A stretch of 64,000 nucleotides of DNA from Castanea sativa (GCF_040712315.1 NC_134017.1:6602001-6666000), one strand, 5' to 3'; positions 1-11,730 are shown, counted from the stretch's first letter. Numbers and translations: made by a program. Notes: generated by a model from the sequence alone, not told the origin.

Positions 1-955
1 TAAAATATTTTATTAAATAAGGAGACTGAATAATTGAATGCACACCAATCTTTATGAGTTAGGTTGGGTCTTTAATTTCTCAACTCAAGGAGCTTAGCTT
101 GGGTAGATTGAGTTTAAGAAATACCTCAAATTAACCCAATCCATATACACCCCTTGCTAAACTAACCAATAACAATTTTCCACTTCCTCTTCCTCTTATT
201 ATTATCATTATTATTATTATTGTTATTGTTATTGTTATTGTTATTGTTATTGTTATTGTTATTGTTGTTGTTGTTGTTGTTACCATTTTATTATTTTAAT
301 TTTTCCTCTTGTATTACTTCTTCTCATGTTTACAATTTTATTATTATGTTCCTCATGAATACAAATGTATTAACGCGCGTTGATACATGTTGATCCGTCA
401 AAATTAACAACAGTACTATATATAGGAAACCGTATGATTGACAAATCTCTGAGAATTGACGATTAAAGAATTAATTACTGTCTCTAACTTTCCTCCATAA
501 TCAGATGATTTATTTGTCTATATGCTTTCAATAATGATGACAAAGAGAGAAAGGGAGTGAGCCCTCTCACTTGGTATTGGAAAATAACGACGAAACCAGG
601 TACTAAGGTACATCAAGTAGTATGTGTCCACAGAAAAACTGGTACAAATATAGAGCAGATACTTTCAACTTTGCTAAGCACCAGGAAGTAGGAATTCATA
701 AAATTTATTAATTAAGCTGACAAACTTGAATAATCTACACATATTTTTTGAACTTCAGCCAGCGTTACTCACTTTAACGGGAAACATTTAGGTTTCCCAA
801 AGAGGGTTCTCTTATGTCTTGTGCACATAACAAGCAATAAATGCATTGTATCAATTAGCTAGGTCCATCAATTAATAGACAGAACCTAACTCCAACAGAG
901 TACCATGTCTAAGTCTCCCAAATTGAAGGAAGATTAGGGTTTGTGACAAATTGTA
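1..955. other. 3' flank of MYB copy A, no gene
   Basis: No coding signal was seen. The region contains a TTATTG/TTG microsatellite near 200-280. It also contains the downstream part of the duplication; 540-620 matches about 50130-50200. Confidence 0.6.
200..280. repeat. ATT/TTATTG microsatellite
   Basis: Runs of TTA pass into repeated TTATTG hexamers and then TTG triplets. There is no obvious counterpart near 49550-49700 in the other duplicate. Confidence 0.9.
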
Positions 956-2205
956 TCAAGTACGATGATGACATGATGGCACATCCATGTACTCCATATG
1001 ATTGTTGGGCACGTGTGGATCATGTGGATAATTAAAACTAGCTGGAAAATATGGGAGACTAGCAAGTGGGCCAAGGTCTTGTGAAGCACATAAGTAAGGC
1101 ATGCCACAACAATTACCACTAATATTCTCACAAGGTTTTGGAATCATGGATGTTAATGGATCCTCATCATATTGCGCTGCTGTGATACTTGGACCAATAA
1201 GTTTATCGCCAATATAATGCTGTGTTGCTCCACTAGTGCTGAAATTCTGAAGTTCTTGATTAGGATCAAATTGTTCATGAGGTTGATAGCCTAATGACCA
1301 TAGTGGATCATAAAAAGAAGAATTTGATGGTGGTGCCATTGGGGGTGGGGGTGGAAATTGAACCAAACTGGCACCATAATTGGTTTGCTCTAATTTGAGA
1401 TCACCATGATCAAAGCCATGCAACGTTGGGGTTGGAGTGGGAAGGTATAGCTGGTTTTGTTGAGAGCTTAGGATCCAATTAGGGTTTGCATTTAGAGAGA
1501 AAAAGCGTTCCTCAGAGTTACCATTATAGTGCATATCAGGAGAGTTGGTTATGGCATGAACATCATGAGAAATCAATTTCTTCTTAATGCTTGAATTCCA
1601 AAAGTTCTTAACCTCATTATCTGTTCTTCCTGGTAGTTGTTTGGCTATCTGAGCCCACCTGTCCAAAAAAGAAAAAGTTCCCTTTTGCATGAAAAAAAAA
1701 TGATATACATAATAAGGATAATATCAATAATAAGAAGACTAAAAAGAGTAATGATAGAGATATTATAAATTTTACTTGATAAGATTTACTGAGTATCAAG
1801 TGTTAAATAAAAAAATAAAAAAGTAAATAAAAAAAATTCATTTATTATGTTATTAATATGTGACTTATGATATTTAATTTTTACTGTTTTTATTATTATC
1901 TATAATTAGTAATAATATAAGCACTTTTGGAAAAGAAGAAGGTACTTGTTTCCTAGAATGCTCTGGAGTTCAATGATGAGGGCAGCTTCTTGGGGAGAGA
2001 AGCTCCCGCGTTTTAAGTCAGGTTTGAGATAATTTACCCATCTAAGTCTACAGCTCTTTCCACATCTCTGCAGACCTGCTTCATAGAACCGTACAAGAAA
2101 AGGGACAAAAAGAAGAACAAAGCAAATTTGAGAAACGATAGTAGGAATGTATGAAAGCTAAAGCAAATTTGAGAAACGATAGTAGGAATATATGAAAGCT
2201 AGTGC

Positions 2206-2241
<36 letters not shown>

Positions 2242-2379
2242 GTTACCAGCAAGTTTTGGGAGAGAGCTCCAGCAACCATGGCCATAGGTTGTAACGTAGT
2301 TGATGAGTTTCTCATCTTCCTCTGGTGACCACAGTCCTCTCTTAACCTTTTGCTTGTTGCAGCATGAGTGATTTCTCAT
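956..2379 (-). CDS. MYB26: R2R3-MYB transcription factor, MYB26-like, copy A
   Basis: Three exons on the minus strand: 2379-2247 (133 nt), 2075-1946 (130 nt) and 1658-956 (703 nt), giving 321 residues. Splice sites are GCTG|GTAACG, CAG|GTCTGC, ACAA|GTACC and CAG|GTGGGC, with phases 1 and 2 as usual for R2R3-MYBs. R2 shows the spaced tryptophans (GLW, GCW, LRW). R3 shows F, W and W (GSF, KW, FW). The N-terminus [19 protein letters not shown] is the hallmark of the MYB26 group. In Arabidopsis, MYB26 is a nuclear activator of secondary wall thickening in anther endothecium; the same role here is inference. The residue at the exon 2/3 junction is Lys (AA|G). The C-terminus ends early in HHRT because of a frameshift relative to copy B. 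MYB67-like is an alternative name. Confidence 0.85.
2120..2200 (-). repeat. 40-bp tandem duplication in intron 1 of MYB copy A
   Basis: The stretch GCAAATTTGAGAAACGATAG and its continuation occurs twice in a row, near 2122-2160 and 2163-2199, with one G/A difference. Copy B has a single diverged version near 52082-52120. A GA repeat (2211-2236) follows, next to the splice donor. Confidence 0.85.
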
Positions 2380-3107
2380 CTTTCTCTCTTAAAGCAGTAC
2401 AATTGGGGAATAGGTTTAAAAAGAGGAAAAAGATCAGAGAGAGAGAGAGAGAGAGAGAGAAAAGAAGAAGAAGAAAAAAAAAAAAAAAAAAAAGAATAAA
2501 GAAGGGGCATCCCTAGGTCTATATCGCTAGCTAGAAAAAGTCACATTACACCTAAAAAAACAAAAGTGAAAGAGCAACTATCAGAAGAATAGAACAGAGA
2601 AATGGGTGATTTGGAAGTATGAGTACTGACTACACTGAGGTTATGAATTTGATGTAAGAGCTGTACCATGGTGGCCCAGTTAGGGTTTGTAGCAAAGAGC
2701 TGTATTGCTTATTTGCTTCTTTCGTTATTTCAGAGTTGGACTTGCTTTACTTGTCACACGTGCAATGTATGATTCTTGATCAAGTAAACATTTTTTTTTG
2801 GGATGAAAATATGTGATTGTAGACCATTTACCCTCTAGCTTAGAATTATTGAGAATGAGCATTGGGAAATAATGAGATTTTGAGCTGAAAGCTAATCGGT
2901 TCTGATTGAATGGGAATGATGGTATAGTCTAAATCATAAATTTATGAATCATGCACTGCCGGCTGAACAGTAGAAGCGATAGATGCGGTCGCTTAAGGCT
3001 CTAAGTAAAAAAAATGCCTCACAAATTTTAACCAATAGGGTTATTTAAAATCAATAAATAAAATAATATTTTTTTACTAGATGAAAAACAAACAAAAAAG
3101 AAAGAAA
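2380..3107 (-). other. Upstream flank of MYB copy A
   Basis: This is the probable 5' UTR and promoter region of the minus-strand MYB. It holds a GA run (2438-2460) and an A run (about 2474-2493). The stretch 2821-2890 matches 52676-52740 upstream of copy B. No TATA box could be placed with confidence. Confidence 0.45.
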
Positions 3108-3285
3108 AATGCTATGTTTACAATATTTTTCATAACACTTTTACAAATAATGCTAAGTAGCAAGTTCTTATAGACTGTTATTGATGACAAAAAAATAATT
3201 ATAATAGTGTTTTCAAATAGAAAACAAGAAACAACTTAAAACCTAGGATTTGTTGTGAAAAATATTGTGAATGTTACATTTCTAA
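3108..3285. mobile_element. Short TIR element (MITE), MULE-like family
   Basis: Ends are near-inverted copies of ACAATATTTTTCATAACA (about 3120 and, reversed, about 3255-3275). The middle resembles other copies near 38740-38885, 43580-43735 and 44320-44485. Similar terminal words occur in the precisely bounded 41442-41633 element, which has a 9-bp target duplication. Exact ends are not resolved here. Confidence 0.5.
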
Positions 3286-3919
3286 AAAAAATAAGAATAA
3301 TAATAAGAGTTCAGTTAGGAAACTTTTACTAGTTCTCATCTAGGTCTACCACTAATACCACTTTTTTACTTACCACTATCAATCTGCCAAATCAACAAGT
3401 GCGAAAAATTTTGTCAAATTTTTTTGTATTTATAAAATTTCAAAAAAAAAAAAAAAACTACGTAGTTCATGTTAATTAGTAATAATTTTGTATTTAAAAT
3501 AAGATAATTAATTTTTACCTTAGGCCCCAAACGCATCAAGCTGCCCCTGGAGTCATGATTGCATATTGAACCGAAAAATTCTCGATACTTTGTCTTTAGT
3601 GAATAAGGGTTCTCAAGCGCAGTCCTTAATTTGGCTCAATGCTAACCAGGTACTAGGGAATGAAGTAGATTTCACTGCATAGAGAAGAACAATAATTTTA
3701 TGTCACATCATGTTATATATTATTCTATATATATAATCATTTTTTTGCCTTATCTTACGCGTTTATAGAAGAATATGTTTTTCTAATTTCACATTTCTAT
3801 ATAATTATTATAAGGTAATTACATTTTTAAACCTTCAGATTGTCAGGTATCGCATTTTTAGAAATTTAGATGCCCATCTTAATGTGGACTCCTAAACAAA
3901 ATGCAACCTAAGTGAATTC
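3286..3919. other. No gene; duplicated flank
   Basis: AT-rich non-coding sequence. The stretch 3590-3720 matches 52800-52930 in the other duplicate. No gene was seen. Confidence 0.5.
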
Positions 3920-4666
3920 TGTGGGGAGTAAAATGACCCAAGTAGGCATATGGGCCTTTGGACTGTAGCATGGAGGACCGACCTGCTCCAGAATTAAACT
4001 CTACGAATTGGCCCATACGCCAAGGATCCGAGGATACAGCCGAGGACGAGCTTCTCCTCGGACAGGTCCAAGAGAACTCAAAGCTTCATCATGAAGGTCA
4101 ATGCACAACTCTGGAAAGACTAATGGTTAAAGGGGGAAACCCTGAATCTTCAAGGTACACCGGTGTTAGAAAAATACCAAAAGAAAAGGCTGCCACTACC
4201 ACATTAAAGACTCTGCACCTACCTCCCTGGCCGCATTAATGGGGAAGTGACTCCTGAACAGTAGAACTGAAACTTCTGGTCACTATTCAAAGGTACTAAG
4301 AAAAAGAAATATATAGGGGGAAGGGGGTTAGAGCAACACGTGGAAAAAGCATCAGAAAAAGAAGTATTTAAAGGGGATGAACGCTAGAGAAAAGGGGGGA
4401 TCGGGAACTAAGAAAGAAATTAAGAATTGTAATCTTTAAGGAAGAAAGAGAAATAGTAAAGAAATAGTCCTCGGCTCAAGTCCGAGGAGACCCATTTGCA
4501 ATTATCATTCATTATTTACAAGTGTTTGCTTATAAAAACCCGTTATCAAGTTCTCAGTACCTTTAATCTAGGTTTCGAACCCACACTCTACAGATTTCAT
4601 TGTTTAAGGTTCATTGGGCCTGAGCCCATAACCTTCTTTGGGTCCAGGTGCAATTGTGCACTTACA
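3920..4666 (+). mobile_element. Solo LTR, 747 bp
   Basis: The unit begins TGTGGGGAGT and ends GTGCACTTACA. It is flanked by the perfect 5-bp duplication AATTC (3915-3919 and 4667-4671). It contains a TATA-like TATTTAAAGG near 4364 and no coding region. It is absent at the equivalent place in duplicate B, so it inserted after the duplication or was lost from B. The superfamily is not determined. Confidence 0.85.
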
Positions 4667-4671
4667 AATTC

Positions 4672-5404
4672 TTTAAATAAAAAAAATTATATAAGAATCA
4701 ACATACTTCAATCAAATTTTTTTTATTAAAAATTTTAAGAATTAATTTTTTTTCATTATTTAATTTAAATTATTTTTTGCAGTACTATATTTTCTATTAA
4801 ATATTTTCAAAATGTTTGAAATACTCTTTCCTCGTAAATTTAAAATACTTCAACTGAAATTCAATTATTAAAATTTTTAAATATATTTAAATGAAATATA
4901 ATTATTTATTTTAACTTAATTAATCATTTACTATAATTTTTATTGTAATAGTTTCAAAAAGTTTAAAACTACTTTAATTAAAAGTTATTATCAAAATGTT
5001 TAAAATTTTTAAAAGCTTTTATTATTAATTTAAGATTATTCTAATAATTTACTATCATATTTTGTTTTAATAAACTCGGTCTTAATGAATGCTTTGGTCA
5101 ACAAAGGTATAAACTCTAAAAAATTGATAAGGCATATATATGTGGATAATTCCAAATGTTCCCAAAATTCTTTTTAATTGGGCAAAAAAAAAAGCATTCA
5201 AACCATATAGACTTTTAGAAAAAAAAAATTTATTGTCTTACATCACTAGTATTAAGATCATCATAATTTGAATTAATGTTACATATTAAAATTTACAAGT
5301 TTAAAGGTGTACCGCTATCACGTTCTTTAATTTATTATTGCTACCTCCATAGTTAGAGTATTGCTTTTGATGATTGATTCCTTATAATTACATTAAAGAA
5401 TTCT
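4672..5404. other. AT-rich duplicated flank, no gene
   Basis: The stretch 4740-5190 matches 55420-55810. From 5240-5330 the match resumes at 63250-63360, so the other copy has about 7.4 kb inserted here. No gene was seen. Confidence 0.6.
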
Positions 5405-5410
5405 ATTTGT

Positions 5411-5500
5411 AGGTTTCAGTTACCTCAGCTGGTAAAGTCTCTGATAATTAAACACTATAGATTGAAGCTCTCTAAAAAGAAAAAAGAAAAAAAACTAATT
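5411..5500 (+). mobile_element. SINE family A, internally deleted copy
   Basis: The head AGCTGGTAAAGTCTCTGAT and the tail CTATAGATTGAAGCTCTCTA followed by an A-rich stretch match the full copy at 8998-9163. The B-box half and the middle are missing. Confidence 0.6.
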
Positions 5501-6668
5501 CTACTCTCTCTAATAATGAAGGCAATGACATTATTATAGATATAATCTTGTAATTCGACTCAATAGCGAGGTCCAGAATACGTTGGCTTAATATTCTATT
5601 GATTTGACAATTCTACTACTACTCGTCTATTCCTACACATTATTTTAGTTTGTCTTTTTGAAAATATCAGAATATTCTCAATACAATAATTTCTGAGAGA
5701 AACGCTATCAAATGCAGTCAAAAGAAGATATATTAACCATTTAATGTATCTTTGGCACGTTTATTTCAAGGTTTAGTGCAAATGGGTTTTCAACTTTCAA
5801 CGATGCTGGCAAGGAATTCGAATCTAGTACATGTATTGTAGGGCCATGCTAAAAAGATGTGAAGTCTCAGTCAAAAATAGTTCTGTTGGAGGAGGTTATT
5901 CTCTTTCCATTAAGTACTTTCTTTTTAACTTTAAGTAATTAATACGTTGGTAATTCTCATCCACTGCTGCTTGATTTTGTGCTTCGATTGATGGATGGGA
6001 TTGGAAAAACTTAGCAGCAGTGGGTGAGAATGTTGATAGATGGGATCAGGTGGATTGATATTCTTTAAAGTTTTTAGGGTAATTTCATACTGTAGAGTTT
6101 TTTTAGAATCTTATGAATTCATTGTGGAATAAATGGATTATTTTATCATGTGGTTAATAATTTAAATAGGTATACATATAGTAATAGTTAATGTTTATTT
6201 AAATGTTAATGATGTGACAAAATCCAATCTATCTATTTTATAATAGATGATTATGGTTTTAAGAACTATAAAATAGAAATATTACTCTTAAAAATTTAAA
6301 GGATCATTATCTTGGATTAGATGATGATCAATGATGATTTTCATAACTAAGATTTAAAAAGATAATGTACCAAAGAAGGAAATTTAAGATCGGTGTTCTT
6401 GCTAAATTCATAGGCAGACTTAGATTTACATGCATGGATGAAGAACAACAAAGGTGAAATTAATGAAGAACTCTCTTCTTAGTCATGTTAACTTATGCTT
6501 GATGTTAAGGATAATAAATGCATGTATGCTTTCTAAGTTTCCCCAGTACCAAGAATCGGCGATAATGATGATTATAATGAAAGATTTTATATATAGATAT
6601 CTCTTAGGTTTTTTAACTTTAGGTTGGTAAGCAAAAAGTGTATTGTTTTAGTAATTTTAAAGTCTTTT
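5501..6668. other. No gene recognised
   Basis: AT-rich sequence without a convincing coding frame or bounded element. Confidence 0.4.
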
Positions 6669-7438
6669 AAGTGTTGTCAAGATTGCTGCCCAAGTGCTGG
6701 AGTTTACCGTGCAAAAGTGTTCTGTTTGACACCAACTCGACCAATCAAGAAGCTTAGATCTCACCAAATTGAGCTGTATTTTCACAGATCAAAACTCACG
6801 ATTTTAGAAACGTTCATTTGGTTGATTCAGCCCATTCAGTGATTAGGGTCTCATGTAAACAAGAAAAATGTATTTAAGCAAGTCCTGGTACACATCCGAA
6901 AGAATCTTGGAGTTGCGATCTTACAAATCTAAGGTTTTGTGCTTTTCGCTCTCAAAAGCTTCTACGGAGATCATTCAAAGCACAATCTAAAATTGGTGGT
7001 GTAGTCCAATTATCATAAAAAATAGATCTAAATCTTCAAGTGAATTATTCAAGTTGTGGACTAGAGATTCACATTGCAATATCTCCATACCTAAGTAAGT
7101 CTATGGACTCGGAATTGCATTTGGTAAGGTGGTTAAATTTAATTTTACTAACAATAGGGTTATTTGGTTATTTTAAAAATTATAATTAATTGGTGGATTT
7201 TTTTTTTCACCTTAGGACTGTACAGGTTAAACCCCTCCAGAATTTTTACTGTGGAATTTTTATTTCATTGGTTTTTTATGGGTTGCCATATTGTTGGGTA
7301 CTGCTTTATTTCTGCTTTATATGCTTGACTTTATTAATATTGGTGATTATTTCATTAACAAAAAATAATATATAATTAATCTAACTATAAACTTGACCTC
7401 AAAATTGGTTAATAATAGTTTTAACAGGGTCTAAATCC

Positions 7439-7442
<4 letters not shown>
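6669..7442 (+). mobile_element. LTR remnant
   Basis: The stretch resembles the other LTRs of the window. It has CCCATTCAGTGATTAGGGT near 6830, then ATGTATTTAAGCA, a segment reading TAAGGTTTTGTGCT, and the terminal words GGGTCTAAATCCCAACA at 7427-7442. The 5' end and target duplication are not clear, so it is an incomplete or decayed LTR. Confidence 0.5.
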
Positions 7443-7443
<1 letters not shown>

Positions 7444-7477
<34 letters not shown>

Positions 7478-7498
7478 ATATATGTATATATATATATC
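7444..7498. repeat. TA microsatellite
   Basis: Nearly pure TA dinucleotides begin right at the end of the LTR remnant. Confidence 0.9.
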
Positions 7499-8002
7499 AA
7501 TAATCACATAAATGCATGATAGAATAAATGGAATAACGTAGCACATCTACCAAACATTTTAAGGTCTATTATTTTGCTACTCTAGAACTGGTTGACTTGG
7601 AAGTATTACAAGTGCAATAGGTGTAATCTTGATATGAAGAATGGTAATTAATTGAAGATGAAAATGATATTGATGATGATGGCAATATATATATGGTTAA
7701 TGAACTTATTCTAATTAAGAACGGTCATGGAAATGGTTCCTATAAAAGTTAAATTAAGAACGTCCCAATTTTTTCTCAAAAGAAAAAGAAAGTCCCAATT
7801 TTATTCTTTTTGGGAGTAAAAGATAACCAAACTATTTATTAATTATTCGAGCTTGACTCAGAAAAAAAACATTTTATGTTCCTTCATTTAGAAAAAAAAA
7901 AACCAAATTCAAGCCTTAAGTTTAGGCTTGATTATTAAACAAGTCAAGCTCAAATATAATAATGGATTCAGGAACATACTCGTGAACATGAGAGTTTGAA
8001 TT

Positions 8003-8005
<3 letters not shown>

Positions 8006-8068
<63 letters not shown>

Positions 8069-8120
8069 GTATGCATATATATATATATATATATGTATAT
8101 GTGTGTGTGTATATATATAT
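8006..8120. repeat. Compound CT / TA / GTAT microsatellite
   Basis: A CT run (about 8007-8038) passes into TA, then GTAT, TA and GT tracts. A further TA tract lies at about 8287-8311. Confidence 0.9.
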
Positions 8121-8311
8121 AATATTTTTATATGTATATTTGTCAAATTGGATTATATAAATTTATCAATAGGGTCATATGATGTTAATTTATCATTTGT
8201 ATCTTATTGATGATATAAAAAGTATATTCATAGTAAAAGTTCATAAAATTGTGAAGAGGTAAGACATTTTAGTCATGGTTTCACAATATATATATATATA
8301 TATATATATAA

Positions 8312-8987
8312 AATAATAAGTTAATCAAGTAGTTAGTTAATAAGTTCAAGCTTACTTGATAAGAAAATGAGTTAAACTTGAATATAAAATATTGTTTGGT
8401 GATAAGTTCAAGCTTGACTCGTTTAAAAAAAAAAAGGGTAAATGAACAAACTTGAAAATTTAATATTTAGCTCATTTATAGGGTATAGCACTAAAAAAAG
8501 GCCCTAATCAATTGATATCACTTACAATTACAAATAGATTTATTCAAATCTGGCAATTTCTGTGTGCATTTGTTTATGTGATTATGTCTAATTTTGTTAA
8601 GAAGTCATATATACAATCCAAGTGAGGAAAAAAAAATCATATACAATATCCAGTGATATGAATCTAGATTATTTCCTAGAGTGTCGCTTAAGTTACATAA
8701 TTCAACTGAAGTATTATTTTGCATTGCAATTGACATATGACTATACAAGGACTAATGATAGACTGAGACGTTGGTATTAGAAGTGTTGCACTAATTTTCT
8801 CGGTTCCCTTTTTAGTTTTTTGGTTCTTTGGATCTGAAAAATGACTTTTTATAACAGGCTTTGGTGTCAAAGAATAATTATGCCTAAGGACTTAATTGAA
8901 TAATGACAATTCCAACGTGGCAAACAGCCAAACTTTAGAGCATTCACATTTGTAAAATAGTATAATGATCAAATTTTGTCTAATCAA
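8312..8987. other. No gene recognised
   Basis: AT-rich sequence with no convincing reading frame. Confidence 0.4.
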
Positions 8988-8997
8988 CTCTGAAAAA

Positions 8998-9163
8998 TAT
9001 AGTGGGTTCCAGTTAGCTTAACTGGTAAAGTCTCTGATGGTTGTATAAGAGACCTGTGGTTCAATCCCCGTCTATACGAAAAATTGATTAGTGTCTTGGT
9101 CTGATGATAAAGAGCTATTATCAGGAGCGGACGCTATAAGTTGAAAACTCTAAAAAAAAAAAC
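8998..9163 (+). mobile_element. tRNA-derived SINE, family A, full copy
   Basis: The head reads like a pol III promoter. It has a box A-like TAGCTTAACTGG (about 9014) and a box B-like GGTTCAATCCC (about 9058). A tRNA-unrelated body follows, containing GTCTTGGTCTGATGATAAAG, and the 3' end is A-rich. The 10-bp direct repeat CTCTGAAAAA flanks it (8988-8997 and 9164-9173). Related copies lie at 5411-5500, 39005-39175 and, reversed, 40112-40272. Confidence 0.85.
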
Positions 9164-9173
9164 CTCTGAAAAA

Positions 9174-10263
9174 CACATACATCAACTTATGTATTCATTG
9201 TACAAAAAGATTTTTCTTATAATACATTAATACTTGTGCAAAACTATAGAGTTTTGCAAGCATTGTGTCTGTGTATTTCAGTTTTTTCTTTTTTCTTTGT
9301 GTTCTTGAGGATGAAAAGAAAATAGTGGATGTTAATTATGGTGTGTGAAGAGAGAAACAAATTAATTAATTTTTTTATATTTTAATTAATTTGATTTTAA
9401 AATAGATATTAGATATCTGATATTGGTGTTTTTAAAAATAATTAGGTAAAATAGAAAAAATAGATTTTTATATTAAAATAGAAAAAATAGATTTTGCATA
9501 AGTTGACATAAATGGTCAAAGTTTATTGAAAATGTGTTTCACAAAGTGTTCCGGGCAAAGCACTTCACTAAAGGTACTAATGGGGGACAATGTTACAGGG
9601 TAGAGAATCTTATGAAGTGCAAATTATAAATTTCTGTGAATAGGGGGGTGGCTGCATATAATTTAAAAAGCAATATCCTTAGAAAGTGCCTTAAACATTT
9701 TCTTGAACTTTCAGCTATCATATAGTACTGAAATAAAATAACTGTTTTTGGACTCATCTTGCTTGGCTGGTATTGAAGTGAATATATACTCCTAATTAAA
9801 ATCTTGACTTATTTTCAAGGATGTAAGGTGCTAAAGTGGAAATCTATTTTTTTGCATTGTCTAACGTTAGAAAAAATGTGGCTATAGACCCGCGTGTTTT
9901 GTAGTTAACTATAGTTGACGCTGATTTAAATTTACATTAGCCACATCACTTTATAAGCAATTATTATATGGATTTGTGCTAGGGTTTTGTGAAAGTTCCA
10001 AGGAAATATGAAACAAAGTGTTTGCCATTTGCCAACATGATCAAGGTGGTTTCTGATTTAAAATATGACCATATCGAACATAGCCTACTTGGAAACAGTT
10101 AAGGGATGCTGCAAAACTCCAGCAAAGTACTACAAATTACAAAATACATTCATATGCCTCGAAACTTTTGTTGGGATGGCCTCAAAAGCCCTCTTAGGTA
10201 CTATAAAGTTAATCAGGTTTTTTAATTTTATTTATTTTTTAATGACTGAGATTTTGATCAGGT
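9174..10263. other. No gene recognised
   Basis: Non-coding AT-rich sequence. The last part may include decayed flank of the SurE fragment, but no homology could be recognised. Confidence 0.35.
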
Positions 10264-10434
10264 TTTACTTGGGTGTTGTTGCTGGAGCTAGTGAAGCACT
10301 AATATGTGGTGTTCCATCATTGTCAATATCACTGAAATTGTGACTTGATAAGTAATTCTTTGGTGATATAATCTATTGCAGGAAGAAGGATAAAAGTCAC
10401 GAAAATGATTTTAAGGATGCAGTTTCTGTCTGTA
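10264..10434 (+). pseudogene. SurE-like survival protein phosphatase, fragment
   Basis: The plus strand reads GVVAGASEALICGVPSLSIS (about 10270-10335), which closely fits the core of plant SurE-like 5'-nucleotidase/acid phosphatases. After about 40 nt ending in an intron-like TTGCAG (10376-10381), the next part reads KKDKSHENDFKDAVSVC, the following stretch of the same family. The expected donor GT after the first part is degraded and a nearby extra A disturbs the Trp codon that would span the junction. Because the intron is kept, this is a fragment of genomic DNA and not a processed copy. Catalytic N-terminal motifs and the rest of the protein are missing. It is non-functional. Family assignment rests on two adjoining motifs. 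Confidence 0.7.
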
Positions 10435-11730
10435 TAGAGATTCCATCTTCCCTATGACAAACAAGCTTCGCATCTAAAAAGAACAAAGTGTTAAGAAAGT
10501 AGGTTGTTAACTTGTATCTAATTGAAAGTTTGTTTTGAAAAACGATAGTAATGCTCACTGAACTTTGACCAGGCGTTTTTTAAAATATAATACTGGCCAT
10601 AGTAAAGCACTATAATTTCTCTCTTCAATGAATGACTAGTCTTTTATTTACCATCGTGGTTATTGTTGTTTTCACTCAATAGATATATGTGGGGTATATT
10701 TTCATTGGGCAAATCCAGTTGTAGTTAAGGTGAAGTTGAAGCTATCTAGCATATCTTTTGGGATTGCTGTCGAAGGTTATGAGGAGGGAGAACCATGTAG
10801 GGTATAAGGATTGAGGAAGCTCCAAAGTTATTAATAATAGATGCAGCCTTTATTATTCTCCCTGTCTGAACAACAAACAATTATTAGGAAGAGTAAAAAA
10901 TAAGGGTGCATTTGGTTCTAGATTCTCACATTTATTGATAATTGAAAAAACACCCTACTAATCCAAAAAAAGAAAAAGAAAAGAAAAGAAAAAGAATTGA
11001 AAACCCACCAAATTAAAATCTCTTCAAAATGCTTCTGGTATGTTATGTGTTTCAAGGAAGTGTTTTTTGGTCATATACGTATCAGACGACTTGGTGACTT
11101 AAGATGACATGAACAGTATCATGTTGAAAGCCTTATATGTTAAGATGGCCACTATTGGTTCTTGGAGAAAAAAGAGGTTGTACTGCGTAAGCAGCCAATG
11201 GGAAATCTTGAGCAATGTCTATTTCACACATTTACACACATACAGTACACACACTCACCACTTCTGCACAAAATCATGACTTGAAGTCGCGAACTCTAAG
11301 TAAAAAGTCGTGACTCACAATTGAACAATGCTAGGATTACAAAAAATAATACAATTTTTGCCACAACTTGTCACATGATGAGTTGTGAGTGGTGGGGGTG
11401 TGAACATACATGGATTTACAACTTTTTCTCCACCACTCGCAACTCGCCTCGTGACGAGTTATGTAAAAAATTGTCTTATTTTTGTGATCTTAGCATTTTT
11501 CCTCACAATTTCAGTTCAAATAAATGAGTGTGTGCCATAGAAATTTCCCAAAAATCTCTCTGGATATTGGCATCATCTGTCAAGCATTTAGAAGTAGCCT
11601 ACATAGTTTGTAGTAGCAATGTCATCAGGGTAAGGCCTAGTTTTATTTATGAAATTTTCACTACCCTTGGTGCATGTGAGGTATATATGCGAACCTAAAA
11701 TTATATTCTATCGCTATTCTTTGCACTTAA
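10435..11730. other. No gene recognised
   Basis: No coding sequence was recognised. Short direct and inverted words (for example GTCGCGA / CTCGCAACTCGC near 11285-11445) are present without a clear element. Confidence 0.35.

Larger units (their letters stand above)
1..5400. repeat. Segmental duplication, copy A
   Basis: This block carries MYB copy A and its flanks and matches about 49518-55815. Anchors in the same order include GGTTCTCAAGCGC (3609 and 52829 areas), AGAGAAGAACAATAATTTT (3681 and 52874 areas), CCAAATGTTCCCAA (5153 and 55765 areas) and TTTAAAGGTGTACC (about 5300 and 63334). The match runs off the left edge of the window. Non-coding identity is visibly lower than exon identity, so the duplication is not recent. 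The two copies hold different transposon insertions. The boundaries are estimates. Confidence 0.8.

Noticed and set aside
1617..1799. 60-codon minus-strand frame overlapping intron 2 of MYB copy A
   Set aside because: It reads through the intron and into exon 3 in the wrong frame; a shadow of the MYB gene.
3958..4239. 93-codon plus-strand frame
   Set aside because: It lies wholly within the solo LTR 3920-4666 and resembles no protein.
7922..8146. Arg/Glu-rich and Tyr/Ile-rich 74-codon minus frame
   Set aside because: Translation of CT and TA microsatellites.
9003..9075. A true tRNA gene
   Set aside because: Box A and B words are present, but the sequence does not fold into a cloverleaf with an acceptor stem and it has a SINE body, A tail and target duplication.
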